A stretch of DNA of 64,000 nt from Legionella feeleii (GTDB taxonomy: Bacteria > Pseudomonadota > Gammaproteobacteria > Legionellales > Legionellaceae): assembly GCF_001467625.1 (NCBI RefSeq), contig NZ_LNYB01000016.1, positions 1 to 64,000 of the forward strand, in the 5' to 3' direction. The notes beneath the pieces were generated by a model. That model saw nothing but the letters and a program-made list of their open reading frames with translations. It searched no databases and was not told the DNA's origin. Positions 7,780 through 16,911 of this stretch are shown here, piece by piece. Both the position numbers and the translations under genes were made by a program. How positions within the stretch are numbered: the first letter of the stretch is position 1; each line of letters starts with the position of its first letter.

Positions 7780-8568
7780 TTAACAGCTTGCAACGAGCTG
7801 ACCGCCTGATAAGCCGCCATCAATGACGAGTTCGCTGGCTGTCATAAAGCGAGATTCGTCAGAAGCAAGATAGACAATGGCATAGGCAATATCCTCTGGT
7901 TGACCTATATGGCCAATGGGTTGAATTGTATTGTGCCGGGCAATAAATTCTTCATAACCTAGCGCGGATTTACGTGCTACTTCTTCCAGTAGGGGAGTCC
8001 AAATGTAACCGGGATGAATAGAGTTAACACGAATTTTGTCTTTCGCATAAAGCATCGCATCTGTTTTAGTCATTAAGCGAATTGCTGCTTTAGCGGCGTG
8101 GTTAGCTGGGTAATCAGGTGTACCAATTAAACCATGTAAAGAAGACATGTTGATAATACTACCGCCACCGGCTTCTTTCAGATGAGGAATAGCATGTTTG
8201 GTGCAGAAGAGAACACTTTTGACATTAATGTTCATTACCTTATCCCATTCTGCTTCGGTGAGTTCATGGGTCGGTTTATTATCGCCAATAATACCTACAT
8301 TATTGACTAATACATTGATTCGGCCCCAGGTTTCACTAATCTGAGAAAACGTGGTTTGCACTTCTTTCTCAAGAACGGCATTCATTGGCCAAAATTTAGC
8401 CTTCCCGCCCTGGTAATTGATTTCGGCAACAATTTTTTCTCCCTTTTCTCTATTGATATCGAGTAAGGCAACCTGCGCTCCCTCTTTGGCGAGTAAACGG
8501 CAAGCAGCTTCACCAATACCCGAAGCACCTCCGGTAACCAGGATGATTTTGTTGTTTAATCTGTTCAT
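7780..8568 (-). CDS. Short-chain dehydrogenase/reductase family protein with substituted catalytic Tyr
   Basis: 262 residues; the ATG at 8568 is preceded 8 bases away by AAGGAT. It is a classical SDR: the NAD(P) motif TGGASGIG is near residues 13-20, NNVG at about 89-92, and Asp38 at the end of strand 2 suggests NAD preference. Of the usual tetrad, Asn113, Ser143 and Lys160 are in place. The position four residues before the Lys, normally Tyr, is Asn156 (codon at 8101-8103). A Tyr is present at 153 but out of register (seven before the Lys). The protein may therefore be catalytically weak or have another role. It is convergent with the small membrane protein gene and divergent from the acetyltransferase gene. 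Substrate unknown. Confidence 0.85.
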   Translation of the reverse strand: MNRLNNKIILVTGGASGIGEAACRLLAKEGAQVALLDINREKGEKIVAEINYQGGKAKFWPMNAVLEKEVQTTFSQISETWGRINVLVNNVGIIGDNKPTHELTEAEWDKVMNINVKSVLFCTKHAIPHLKEAGGGSIINMSSLHGLIGTPDYPANHAAKAAIRLMTKTDAMLYAKDKIRVNSIHPGYIWTPLLEEVARKSALGYEEFIARHNTIQPIGHIGQPEDIAYAIVYLASDESRFMTASELVIDGGLSGGQLVASC

Positions 8569-8674
8569 CAACTTTATCCTTAAACCAAATGGGTCAAGTC
8601 TAACGTACCAATTAGGTTTAAACTACCTTGGAAAGATATCCAATAGCTTATGCTTAATAGTTTGGGGAGATAAA

Positions 8675-9664
8675 ATGATGATTACCATTGAACAGCTTTC
8701 TCCTAAAATTGCGCAAAATTTATGTCGCAAGATTACAGCAGATCTGCCTGAGTATTTTGGTTTGCCTGCCTGTAATGAACACTATGCAAGGGGTGTCTTA
8801 GATAGAATTAATTTTGCAGCAAAGCTTGGTAATGATTATGTAGGACTTTTATCTTTGGATTTTCCTTATCCAACAACGGCCAATATTTATTGGATGGGAG
8901 TCATGCGCGAGAATCATCGTCAAGGGGTAGGTTCTCTTCTGATTTTGTCGGCAATGAATTATGCGCATCGATTAAATGCTTCTACTTTAACAGTGGAAAC
9001 ATTAGCGCCAATGGAAGCGGATAAAAATTATCTAAAGACTTATCAATTTTACCAAGCACAAGGCTTTTCTCCATTATTTAATTTAAAACCAGAAAACTAT
9101 GATTTTCTGATGGTCTATATGGCAAAAAATATATCTGATACTGTCATTAAAAATGAGAATAAGATTAGTCTCAGATTGTTAATGCAAACTGATATTCAGC
9201 CCATTGTAGAAAAATTTAGCGGACATGATTGGGTAAAACCTGCGTCAACGTTTATGACTTATTTAGCGGAACAAAACAGAGGTGAGCGTATTATCTGGCT
9301 TGCTTTTTCCCAAGATGATTTTGCCGGTTATGTTACTCTAAAATGGCTATCGTCCTACCAATCATTTCGAGATCAAAACATTCCGGAAATTATGGATCTG
9401 AATGTATTGCCACCTTATCGTAATAAGGGGATTGGCTCCTGTTTGCTCGATCGGGCTGAACAGGAGAGTGTTAAAAAAAGTACTCGATGTGGATTGGGAG
9501 TTGGGCTTTATGGCGATTACGGACAGGCGCAAAGACTCTATATAAAAAGAGGATATCTACCTGATGGTCTGGGGATAACGTCTCACTACAATTATGTTGT
9601 CCCTGGTGGTCGTTATGCCGTGGATGATGATTTAGTCCTTTGGTTAACTAAAAAATTAGTTTAG
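8675..9664 (+). CDS. Tandem GNAT acetyltransferase
   Basis: The start used is the first of two adjacent ATGs behind GGGGAGA (8664-8670); earlier in-frame starts would run through the opposite-strand SDR gene. The 329-residue protein holds two GNAT domains. The first has motif A with RENHRQGVGSLLIL near residue 87; the second has LPPYRNKGIGSCLL near residue 250. Both fit the R/Q-x-x-G-x-G/A acetyl-CoA pyrophosphate loop. Tandem GNATs of this kind usually have one active and one structural half. Cytoplasmic. The acceptor, whether an amino acid, antibiotic or protein, cannot be read from the sequence. It lies 90 bases before argE but shows no clear functional tie. Confidence 0.8.
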   Translation: MMITIEQLSPKIAQNLCRKITADLPEYFGLPACNEHYARGVLDRINFAAKLGNDYVGLLSLDFPYPTTANIYWMGVMRENHRQGVGSLLILSAMNYAHRLNASTLTVETLAPMEADKNYLKTYQFYQAQGFSPLFNLKPENYDFLMVYMAKNISDTVIKNENKISLRLLMQTDIQPIVEKFSGHDWVKPASTFMTYLAEQNRGERIIWLAFSQDDFAGYVTLKWLSSYQSFRDQNIPEIMDLNVLPPYRNKGIGSCLLDRAEQESVKKSTRCGLGVGLYGDYGQAQRLYIKRGYLPDGLGITSHYNYVVPGGRYAVDDDLVLWLTKKLV

Positions 9665-9754
9665 TATGAATTAAAGATTGAATGTAGCGGATTAGAAATC
9701 CGAATAAGCGCGAGATAATTAGGTTTACCCAGGTGAGTCGACGCTAAGAATATT

Positions 9755-10936
9755 ATGAATACATTACAATGGCTTTCGCATCTTATTGGTTTTAACACCA
9801 TTTCCAGTAATTCGAATATACAATTAATTGAGGCAATTGAGGCCTGGTTTAAACGGTATGATATTCCATATCGTCTTATTTACAACAAGAAAAAATCTAA
9901 AGCAAATTTATTGGCAACTATCCCTGCAATCAGTGGTGAAACACAGGGAGGTATTATATTCTCTGGCCATACCGATGTAGTTCCTGTCGCTGGACAGCCT
10001 TGGGATACAGATCCTTTTATCGCCACCGAAAAAGATGGCAAAATTTATGGTCGTGGGGCCTGCGATATGAAAGGATTTGTTGCTGTTTTACTTGCTCTTG
10101 TACCCGCATTTAAAACATTAAATCTTTTAAAACCTATCCATTTTGCTTTTACCTATGATGAAGAAGTTGGCTGTATAGGAGCGGACGTTTTAACCAGGTA
10201 TTTACGGAAAATAGGTCTGCAGCCAGAAGCTTGCATCATTGGTGAGCCTTCTAATATGCGGCCAATAGTTGGAGAGAAATCCAGGCAAGTTTATCACTGT
10301 CAGGTCAAGGGTTTGGCAGCGCACTCATCACTTCCCATGCGTGGTTGTAATGCAATTGAATATGCAAGTCGTTTGATTGCTTACGTAAGCAATATTGCTA
10401 GCTACCTGAGGCAAAACGGTCCTTTTGATGAGGATTTCGATGTTCCTTTCACAACGATTTCTACGAATATTATCAGTGGTGGAATTGCTGCGAATGTTAC
10501 CCCAGGTAATTGTGAATTTATTTTTGATGTGCGATATATCCCACAATTTCTACGTGAAAATTTCCGTAGTCAAATTGAAAATTATATTCGTGATGAATTA
10601 TTACCTGAAATGAAAATAATACACCCGGATGCTGCGATTTACCTCGATCAAATATCTGACTCCACTGGTTTTAACGCGGCGGAAGATGCTCTCATTACGC
10701 GATTAGTGCGTATGGTTACCGGTGTAAAAGAGCGGCTGAAAGTTTCTTATTCAACGGAAGCGGGCATTTTTCAAGATGCACATATTCCTACGATTGTTTG
10801 TGGTCCGGGTGACATTGAGCAGGCACATCGACCTAATGAGTTTGTCAGTATCGAACAACTCAAAATTTGTGAAAAAGTTCTAAGTAATATTGTTAATTTA
10901 TTTTGTCTGAATCTAGAAGCTGGCGGCAGTTCTTAA
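9755..10936 (+). CDS. argE: Acetylornithine deacetylase
   Basis: 393 residues of the M20 metallohydrolase family. Zinc ligands and catalytic residues are visible: the His in FSGHTDVVPV, the bridging Asp in GRGACDMKGF, the catalytic Glu pair in TYDEEVGC, the Glu in IGEPSN, and the last His in EQAHRPNEF. The dimerisation domain lies between about residues 180 and 290. ArgE removes the acetyl group from N-acetylornithine in arginine biosynthesis. The other M20 possibility, DapE, is less likely: the PWDTDPF and GEPSNMRP segments are those of ArgE. The ribosome site is weak. No other arg genes lie nearby. Confidence 0.85.
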   Translation: MNTLQWLSHLIGFNTISSNSNIQLIEAIEAWFKRYDIPYRLIYNKKKSKANLLATIPAISGETQGGIIFSGHTDVVPVAGQPWDTDPFIATEKDGKIYGRGACDMKGFVAVLLALVPAFKTLNLLKPIHFAFTYDEEVGCIGADVLTRYLRKIGLQPEACIIGEPSNMRPIVGEKSRQVYHCQVKGLAAHSSLPMRGCNAIEYASRLIAYVSNIASYLRQNGPFDEDFDVPFTTISTNIISGGIAANVTPGNCEFIFDVRYIPQFLRENFRSQIENYIRDELLPEMKIIHPDAAIYLDQISDSTGFNAAEDALITRLVRMVTGVKERLKVSYSTEAGIFQDAHIPTIVCGPGDIEQAHRPNEFVSIEQLKICEKVLSNIVNLFCLNLEAGGSS

Positions 10937-10943
10937 TTTCATG

Positions 10944-11447
10944 TTATTGATTTTTAATACGGTAAAAACGACATTCCATATCCAAATAATAATCATCCTT
11001 ATAGTATTCCATACCACAATTTTTCATTACGCGAAACGAGCCTTTATTTTTCTTATCGGCATAAGCAATAATATAGTCTGCTTGAATATAAGTTTTTGCC
11101 CAATCCAGCAGCGCGCTTAGTACTTCTGTGCCATAACCTTTATTCCAGTATTTCTGATGAAAAAGATAACCCACTTTGGTTTCGCCGCTATCAAGGTGAT
11201 CAAAATAAGCTTCACCAACAAAATCATTGGTTTGAAGTTTAAAAATAACAAAGCAGGGTAGGCCTTTGGTTTTGCAGTTCACCATACAGTCATTCATATA
11301 GGCTTTAATTTCATTATCAGTCAGAGTACCCTCGGGAAAGAATTCTTTAACAACTGGATCCTTATCCAGGCTTCTGAGATGTTCAATGTCTTCCCTTCGC
11401 ATAAAACGCAAACCCAGGCGTTTTGTTTCGATTAGATAGTTTTGCAT
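10944..11447 (-). CDS. GNAT acetyltransferase, RimJ-like
   Basis: 167 residues. The N-terminus (LIETKRLGLRFMRREDIEHL) is that of the RimJ/RimL branch, which includes protein N-terminal and small-molecule acetyltransferases. The acetyl-CoA motif is KYWNKGYGTEVLSALLDWA at about residues 98-116, and the late VMKNCGMEY segment matches the family's closing strand. It converges on argE with 7 bases between the stops, so the two genes may share a terminator region. Specific substrate unknown. Confidence 0.8.
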   Translation of the reverse strand: MQNYLIETKRLGLRFMRREDIEHLRSLDKDPVVKEFFPEGTLTDNEIKAYMNDCMVNCKTKGLPCFVIFKLQTNDFVGEAYFDHLDSGETKVGYLFHQKYWNKGYGTEVLSALLDWAKTYIQADYIIAYADKKNKGSFRVMKNCGMEYYKDDYYLDMECRFYRIKNQ

Positions 11448-11559
11448 CCTATTTCATACCATTGTTGATTTCATTAAACTCATCCCTGTTATTAAGCATG
11501 GCTGAAAAATAGGATGCTTTCCAGTTGTCATGGTGAGCACCGGCATGACGGATAGTCAT

Positions 11560-11901
11560 TTATACCTTTTTTACAAACTGCGATTTCAATTGCATAGGAC
11601 CAATGCCGTCAATTTTACAATCGATGTCGTGATCACCCTCAATTAATCTTATATTTTTAACTTTAGTACCTACTTTTACGACCAATGAAGAGCCTTTCAC
11701 TTTTAAATCCTTGATCACAGTCACCGTATCACCATCTTGTAGGATATTTCCGTTCGCGTCTTTAATGACAGTTTCTTTATCAGTGCTCTTTTCTGAGATA
11801 TCTTTCGGCCATTCATGGGTACATTCCGGGCAAATAAAAAGCAGGCCGTCTTCATAAGTGTATTCAGAGTTGCATTCGGGGCATCTTGGCGGGTTATTCA
11901 T
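11560..11901 (-). CDS. yjdM: YjdM/PhnA-family zinc-ribbon protein
   Basis: 113 residues. An N-terminal zinc ribbon with two Cys-x-x-Cys pairs (RCPECNSEY and ICPECTHEW) is followed by an acidic linker and a C-terminal small beta domain ([19 protein letters not shown] and [16 protein letters not shown]) that is highly typical of this family. Once linked by name to phosphonate use, the E. coli protein's role remains poorly defined; no phosphonate genes occur here. It lies 25 bases beyond the stop-side of no same-strand partner except the symporter gene upstream on the same strand, with which it might be co-transcribed (gap 25 bases). Confidence 0.88.
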   Translation of the reverse strand: MNNPPRCPECNSEYTYEDGLLFICPECTHEWPKDISEKSTDKETVIKDANGNILQDGDTVTVIKDLKVKGSSLVVKVGTKVKNIRLIEGDHDIDCKIDGIGPMQLKSQFVKKV

Positions 11902-11926
11902 GTTAAATCCTATTGTTGATTGGCTT

Positions 11927-13183
11927 TCAATTCGAAACAGTACTGTTATTTTTGGGCAGTAACCATTTTTTTCCTTCGACTAAACGGGCAATCATCATAC
12001 TACTTACGCTATTACCTGTCACATTTAACATGGTCGCGAGAGGATCGATAAGAATGCTAATCGCTGCTATAACTATCAGTACTGAAGGTGGAAATCCATA
12101 GATAGTCAGGATTAATAATTCACCGAGCATACCACCACTTGGAATGGCTCCCATGACTGTCCCAACCAGTAAGGAAACACCCAGCGCGGTGAGTAACACG
12201 GTTGCTCCAGAAAAATCCAGATGAAAAATACCAAACAAAAAGGCAATTTTAAAAACACCACCTATCACAGAGCCATCTTTATGAATGATGGTTCCAAGCG
12301 GGATGGCTGTTTCATAAATTTCTGGGGTAACATTCATTTTCTTTGTGGCAATCAAATTGGCAGGAATGCTGGCAGCGCTGCTACAGGTTGCGATGGCTGT
12401 AGTCGCAGGAAGCCATACATTCTTCCAAAATGTTCTTATCCCAGCTGTTTTACCGGCGAGGTAGGCGTAAAAAGTATAAGCAGCGATGAAATAAACCAGT
12501 GACGAAACATAATAAATGACAGTAATGCGAACATAGCTTTCCATTAATTTAGGACCCAGTTCACTCACTAAAACAGCAAAATAAGCAAAAAAACCAATGG
12601 GGGCGTAATACATAATGAACGAAAAAACGCGCATGAAAATTTCTTCACCTGATTGCAAAAAGGCGTTGAATAATTTGCCTTTTTCGCCGGTAGTGGCAAC
12701 AGCCAGCCCCACTAAAACTGAAAAGACAATTAAGGCAAGCATATTTTCGTGGGAGAGGAGTTTGGAAAAATCCGGAACAGTGAAGATAGCGGCAATTTGA
12801 CTGGAAAAACTGATCGTGGCTACTTTCTCAGGGGTTGCCAACTGTAAGTAAACATCTTGTGCGGGCGGGAATAACTTTACAATAAAAATGGTATAGACAG
12901 CTGCTACCATTCCAGTAAACAGAAAAACAATAGCCATATAGAAAATAATTTTTCCCAGTTTTCCCAAAGAGCCTGCACGTGCAATAGCCGAAGATACACT
13001 GAAAAAAATGAGTGGTACAATTGCTGTAAAAATTAAATTGAGAAAAATATCGCCCAAAGGTTTTAAATAACGGGCACTGGAGCCAAAGAAATGGCCAGCC
13101 AAGCCTCCCAGCAAAATGGAAGTAATTAAAATAATGGGAAAAGCATATGAGTTAAGTGTTTTGTGTGGAGTTGTCACAACCAA
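11927..13183 (-). CDS. Dicarboxylate/amino acid:cation symporter (DAACS family)
   Basis: 418 residues with about eight membrane helices and two re-entrant loops. The signature loop [11 protein letters not shown] near residue 275 corresponds to the serine-rich hairpin of GltP/Dct[10 protein letters not shown] near residue 350 is the second hairpin. It brings glutamate, aspartate or C4-dicarboxylates into the cell with protons or sodium; which substrate is not visible. This fits a bacterium that uses amino acids as main carbon sources. The start is a TTG with AGGA 5 bases upstream; a GTG two codons later is the alternative. Confidence 0.87.
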   Translation of the reverse strand: MVVTTPHKTLNSYAFPIILITSILLGGLAGHFFGSSARYLKPLGDIFLNLIFTAIVPLIFFSVSSAIARAGSLGKLGKIIFYMAIVFLFTGMVAAVYTIFIVKLFPPAQDVYLQLATPEKVATISFSSQIAAIFTVPDFSKLLSHENMLALIVFSVLVGLAVATTGEKGKLFNAFLQSGEEIFMRVFSFIMYYAPIGFFAYFAVLVSELGPKLMESYVRITVIYYVSSLVYFIAAYTFYAYLAGKTAGIRTFWKNVWLPATTAIATCSSAASIPANLIATKKMNVTPEIYETAIPLGTIIHKDGSVIGGVFKIAFLFGIFHLDFSGATVLLTALGVSLLVGTVMGAIPSGGMLGELLILTIYGFPPSVLIVIAAISILIDPLATMLNVTGNSVSSMMIARLVEGKKWLLPKNNSTVSN

Positions 13184-13284
13184 AAATGTCCTATTACTTC
13201 TTCAGCCAATGAACTTAGATAACAGAATTCATAAAAAAAGTCACTTCACTCGCTAATTTTGCGTTATTTTATCAATGAAAATCT

Positions 13285-13350
13285 CTTAATATTTTTTTAA
13301 GAAACGCTTAATACTTTCTTAAGATTTCCTTAATGTACGAGGACTATACT
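13285..13350 (+). promoter_or_regulatory. Array of five 11-bp PmrA-like half-sites with -10 element
   Basis: Five consecutive 11-base units, each beginning YTTAA, start at 13285, 13296, 13307, 13318 and 13329. Units three and four (CTTAATACTTT and CTTAAGATTTC) match the PmrA element cTTAATatT-N2-cTTAATatT closely, and unit one is a full half-site. A -10 sequence TATACT lies at 13345-13350, so units three to five cover the -35 region. The exact one-turn spacing of five sites is longer than the two-site element normally described. Confidence 0.68.
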
Positions 13351-13381
13351 TATAAAAGCTTTTTCTCTAAGGATGTACCTC

Positions 13382-14689
13382 ATGCCTACCGTAAGTATTG
13401 AACCAAATACCAATAAACAGATCAGAACCAATTATGCCCGCACTCTAAAGCAAATTAAACATGATTACAAAGAGTTAATGGAAAGATTTTCTAGCCTTGG
13501 TCGAGCTGTATCCGCATCAGAAGCTTTTATGATGGAATTGGGGAAAAAAGTTATTAATCCATTGATTTTAATAGAAGATGATGCAAAAAAATTAGGTAGA
13601 GATACGCATGTTTTACCCAGTTTTATCAAAAGATCAGAGCTTTGGGCTTTGTGTAAAGATTCAAAATCTCTTCTTCTTAAGTTGTGCGAAAGAGATGCAT
13701 GGCTACGCCGATTAACGGGTGCGGATAGTAAGCACGGCAGAGAAGAAGATCGTGAAGCGTTTCAGAAACGAGTGAATAAGTTCAAGAAGACATTACAAGA
13801 GTTAATGAAAGATACGAATGAATATGATCTATGCCTTCCTTTTATAGAAAAATTTGAACAAGGAACCCTCGGTGTGTTTAATGACTATCGCAAACAACTG
13901 AGTTTCGCAGAAAGAGTGACTCCCCACTTACTTAAGAAGTTTTGTGAGCAAGATCATAAAGGCTCTTTGCAAGTGCAACAGGCAAGTATCTTAAATCAGG
14001 TTTTCAGAAAGTTGAACGCCATCTCTGATAATGGGATTACTCAGGAAGAACTCAAATTTAAACAAACCAATGCTTACAAAGAAGCTGCTTCCCCAATGGA
14101 GAAACGAATCCTATTGAAGAAGCATATGGATGCCTTTAGAGAAAGTTTACCTCTGCAGGAAAAACTGGAATTCCTGGATCGCGTCCTGGAGAGTCAACAA
14201 CCCTTTAAAAAAAGAACGCTCACCAAAGAAGAAAAGAAAACGTTAACTAAAGAAGAAAAGGCGACAATAGCCCTGGAAGAAAAAGAAAAAGCGCTTCAGC
14301 ACAAGGCAGATAAAAAGGAATTTGCACCTTTATTTAAACGTAATACCAAGGCAGAGCAGCAAGGAAACGCTATTCATATTATTCAACATTTGAAGGACCT
14401 TCGAGCAGCTTTAGCAGTAGCAGAAGAAGCCAGAGTTGGATATCTTCAAGCTGTGCAGGCATCACAACCAGAGGCGCGTAAACGAAAAACAGATTCTGCC
14501 AGGCCTTCTGCCCCAGGGGAAAAAACGGGGATCCATAAAAAGCAAAAAACGGAATCAGGGAGCTATGCAAGAAAAATGCGTCTTTTCCATGAAGCAGAGC
14601 AACAATCAGAGCAAACAGCAGAAGAAACTGATGATATGGATCTTGAAACAACAGAAGCACTTCAGATTGTACCCATGTACTCAAAATAA
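13382..14689 (+). CDS. Charged helical protein, probable PmrA-controlled Dot/Icm effector
   Basis: The start is the second ATG: AAGGA at 13369-13373 overlaps the first ATG but lies 8 bases from this one. The 435-residue product (MPTVSIEP...) has no signal peptide or membrane helix and is rich in Lys, Glu and Gln. Helices dominate. Around residues 273-300 there is a lysine/glutamate stretch with a repeated TLTKEEK motif, probably coiled coil. The last 35 residues are acidic with EETDDMDLE, like the E-block of Dot/Icm substrates, and end VPMYSK. The promoter carries five PmrA-like half-sites. I recognise no catalytic domain. Being an effector is inference from promoter and C-terminus. Confidence 0.72.
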   Translation: MPTVSIEPNTNKQIRTNYARTLKQIKHDYKELMERFSSLGRAVSASEAFMMELGKKVINPLILIEDDAKKLGRDTHVLPSFIKRSELWALCKDSKSLLLKLCERDAWLRRLTGADSKHGREEDREAFQKRVNKFKKTLQELMKDTNEYDLCLPFIEKFEQGTLGVFNDYRKQLSFAERVTPHLLKKFCEQDHKGSLQVQQASILNQVFRKLNAISDNGITQEELKFKQTNAYKEAASPMEKRILLKKHMDAFRESLPLQEKLEFLDRVLESQQPFKKRTLTKEEKKTLTKEEKATIALEEKEKALQHKADKKEFAPLFKRNTKAEQQGNAIHIIQHLKDLRAALAVAEEARVGYLQAVQASQPEARKRKTDSARPSAPGEKTGIHKKQKTESGSYARKMRLFHEAEQQSEQTAEETDDMDLETTEALQIVPMYSK

Positions 14690-14782
14690 GAATTGAAAAA
14701 TTCCTGCGTCTTATAAGGGGCATCGTATTGTGAGTTTCAAACAATGCGATCGTCCTCATTATTTAATACTTCCTTGTGCTTA

Positions 14783-15682
14783 TTATTCGTTTGATGTTTC
14801 CCAAATTTTTACGCAATTTCTTCCAGCAGCCTTTGCGGTGCTCATAGCCTGCATGCTGTGATCTATACATTGCTCAATAGGCATGTGGGGATCAAGTAAG
14901 GCTAAACCGGTGGAAACTGTAATGCGAATAGTTTCCTGCTGGCCTGCATCGATGGTTATAGTGGCAAGACCTCTTCGTAAGCGCTCAACCACTTTTTGGC
15001 TTGGGGCTAGTCCAGTGAAAGGAATACATAACAGGAATTCCTCACCACCATAGCGAAATACTCTGTCATAAGGCCTGAGATTATCAATGAGGTAATGTGC
15101 GACAGCTGCTAATACCTTATCGCCTATGTAGCGTCCGTGTTGCTCGTTAATCTCACTAAAATGGTCCAGATCAACCATGGCAATACAACAATTTTGATCC
15201 TGGCGCTTGGCTAATTCCTGTTGTTCTCGCAAGATGGGTAAGATGCCTAATTGTGAAATAGCCCCAGTCAACGCATCGCGATTATATAATAAGGACTCTA
15301 GTTCACCTTTTAATGCAGTAATTTCCAGCTGTAAATAGGCCAGTGCGCTGCTAAAAAGATCATAGCTAACAGGGCTGATATTTCCTGTTGCTGTTTCTTT
15401 CACTAGCTGTAAAGCGAGAAGATGTATTTTTTTGTGTGCTTCATCGATAGTAAGAAATCCAGGATAGTCATTGAGTTCTTTAGGGGCTGATGTGCATAGC
15501 CATTGACCAAAGATACATTTATGGTGCCCATCGGCTTGTAGATTATTATTATCAATGGGTAAATGGCAAACAAGGGCGCGAAGGAGCGTGCTATACCATT
15601 GTAAATGTTCACTAAGTGCCTGTTCAAGCTGGATGATGATCTGTTGGAGCTCATGGCGTGGAATCATGTTGGCTGATAACAT
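14783..15682 (-). CDS. Diguanylate cyclase with zinc-binding CZB sensor domain (DgcZ-like)
   Basis: 299 residues in two domains. Residues 10-125 resemble the chemoreceptor zinc-binding (CZB) domain: a His in SEHLQWYSTLLRA, a Cys in HHKCIFGQWL, and paired His in DEAHKKIHLLA, the 3His/1Cys zinc site used by E. coli DgcZ. Residues 140-295 are a GGDEF domain with an intact active site GGEEF (212-216) and an RxxD inhibitory site (RPYD) five residues before it. It should make cyclic di-GMP from GTP and be held down by zinc. No membrane helix, so cytoplasmic. AAGGAT lies 6 bases before the ATG. It is downstream of no close same-strand gene except kdoO's reversed order; the two are separated by a terminator-like hairpin. 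Confidence 0.85.
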   Translation of the reverse strand: MLSANMIPRHELQQIIIQLEQALSEHLQWYSTLLRALVCHLPIDNNNLQADGHHKCIFGQWLCTSAPKELNDYPGFLTIDEAHKKIHLLALQLVKETATGNISPVSYDLFSSALAYLQLEITALKGELESLLYNRDALTGAISQLGILPILREQQELAKRQDQNCCIAMVDLDHFSEINEQHGRYIGDKVLAAVAHYLIDNLRPYDRVFRYGGEEFLLCIPFTGLAPSQKVVERLRRGLATITIDAGQQETIRITVSTGLALLDPHMPIEQCIDHSMQAMSTAKAAGRNCVKIWETSNE

Positions 15683-15750
15683 TATACATCCTTATAGTTA
15701 TCCAAAACCACAGTCACTCTAAGTATATTAGGTCGCTATTACAAAAACAA

Positions 15751-15770
15751 CCTGCTAGATTTTTAGCAGG
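15751..15770 (-). terminator. Terminator hairpin after kdoO
   Basis: CCTGCTA and TAGCAGG enclose a 6-base loop. Read on the minus strand it is followed by TTGTTTTTG, a U-rich tract suited to rho-independent termination of the Kdo hydroxylase transcript, which ends 10 bases earlier. Confidence 0.6.
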
Positions 15771-15780
15771 CTATAAGACT

Positions 15781-16671
15781 TTAAGCGAGTTTGCCAGGCC
15801 GTTCTCTTTCCCAATATTTTAAAGGTGATAAAGAAGGATTTGCCATGGCGTCTACAGGCAGATAAAAAGTTTGTTCCAACAAAAATTGCCCCCCTAAGGC
15901 AGCATGGGAAACTTGATCAGTAAAGACTATCCACGTGCTATTGGCAGGAAAATCAAATCGTTGTTTATTGACGGTTTGTTGATATTCATCATCAAGCTTC
16001 ATCGTATCATGTAAATTGAGCTGATAGTGATCATAGGCTGAGCGCAGCGTTTTAGTTGCTTTTACCCAATGTAAAAATTTAGCGCGGATTGGACTATAGT
16101 TTGGAATCCCTGCGGCAAAGCGGTTAAGCACTTTGGCAAACGGCTCACCCAGATGCCAGACTCTTGGTGCTCCATGCGGGTTAATATTGCAAAAGACGCG
16201 TAATATACGTTGCCCGTTAACTGGGCTGGCTGGAAAAGAGTCAACATGCAGACGAGTATCATCCTTGCGCTTTGAGCTGACTCTTCCTTCAATCTCGGCA
16301 GGGCGATAACTCGTTCTTCCCCATAGCAGAGCCTCTTGATATTGGGGAATTAAGGTATCTACCAATTGCTTCGCAAATTCTGCATAGCGCTGCATAAATG
16401 CCTTTAATGGGGCAGATAGGGCATTTTCATCGCGCTGCTGGCGATAACCACCTAAGCGTTGGCGGCTATAATCAAAACTGACATTTTTATGTTTACCATC
16501 CAGGATTGTTTCCGTGAGTAATTGCTCGGTTTCTGCTGTCTGAAGAGAAAAAGCATAATTAGGAAAGTAAATGACTTTGCCAGCCTCCAGGGATTGCAAA
16601 GCGAGTTCTTTATTGTCCCCTCTAATAGACTCTAAATCACTCGTGTTCAGAATATGCAATTGGTCGTTCAT
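15781..16671 (-). CDS. kdoO: Kdo hydroxylase (3-deoxy-D-manno-oct-2-ulosonic acid 3-hydroxylase)
   Basis: 296 residues of the KdoO family, Fe(II)/2-oxoglutarate/O2-dependent enzymes that hydroxylate Kdo in the inner core of lipid A-Kdo2 to give Ko. The iron-binding HxD lies in RLHVDSFPASP near residue 142 and the distal His in VSHAALGGQF near residue 254. The QRLGGYRQQRDENAL and LLWGRTSYRPAEIEGR segments are family features. The length is normal (about 290). It is a soluble or membrane-associated cytoplasmic enzyme acting on LPS precursor. It stands alone rather than in an LPS cluster, as is usual for this gene. Confidence 0.85.
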   Translation of the reverse strand: MNDQLHILNTSDLESIRGDNKELALQSLEAGKVIYFPNYAFSLQTAETEQLLTETILDGKHKNVSFDYSRQRLGGYRQQRDENALSAPLKAFMQRYAEFAKQLVDTLIPQYQEALLWGRTSYRPAEIEGRVSSKRKDDTRLHVDSFPASPVNGQRILRVFCNINPHGAPRVWHLGEPFAKVLNRFAAGIPNYSPIRAKFLHWVKATKTLRSAYDHYQLNLHDTMKLDDEYQQTVNKQRFDFPANSTWIVFTDQVSHAALGGQFLLEQTFYLPVDAMANPSLSPLKYWERERPGKLA

Positions 16672-16810
16672 ATTGCCTCAGACTTTATTAATTAGACGGC
16701 ATAATTCTAGCAAATTATTCCCTCTGTTTGCTGAAATTGATGAATTATCTTATTTTGCAGCCTATTATTGAAGGGTACATGGATATTTTCTTATATATCC
16801 TGGGAAGGTT

Positions 16811-16835
16811 TAACGATAAACAATATCAATCGTTA
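16811..16835. promoter_or_regulatory. Inverted repeat in the dps promoter region
   Basis: TAACGAT and ATCGTTA are separated by 11 bases, centred about 89 bases before the dps ATG. Perfect 7-base arms suggest an operator for a dimeric regulator. It does not match the OxyR spacing and only loosely resembles a Fur box. Confidence 0.4.
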
Positions 16836-16911
16836 TGATTTAACTAATTGATTTTAAAATATCTTCTTTTTACGCTATCTTTAATACATAAGAAATAACA
16901 AGGAGTTTCAT

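Noticed and set aside
8417-8674. N-terminal extension of the tandem acetyltransferase
   Set aside because: It runs antisense through the SDR gene, has no ribosome site, and a good site lies just before the ATGs at 8675/8678.
14379-14759. 126-codon antisense ORF over the probable effector gene
   Set aside because: It is the complement of a Gln/Lys-rich coding stretch and has no support of its own.
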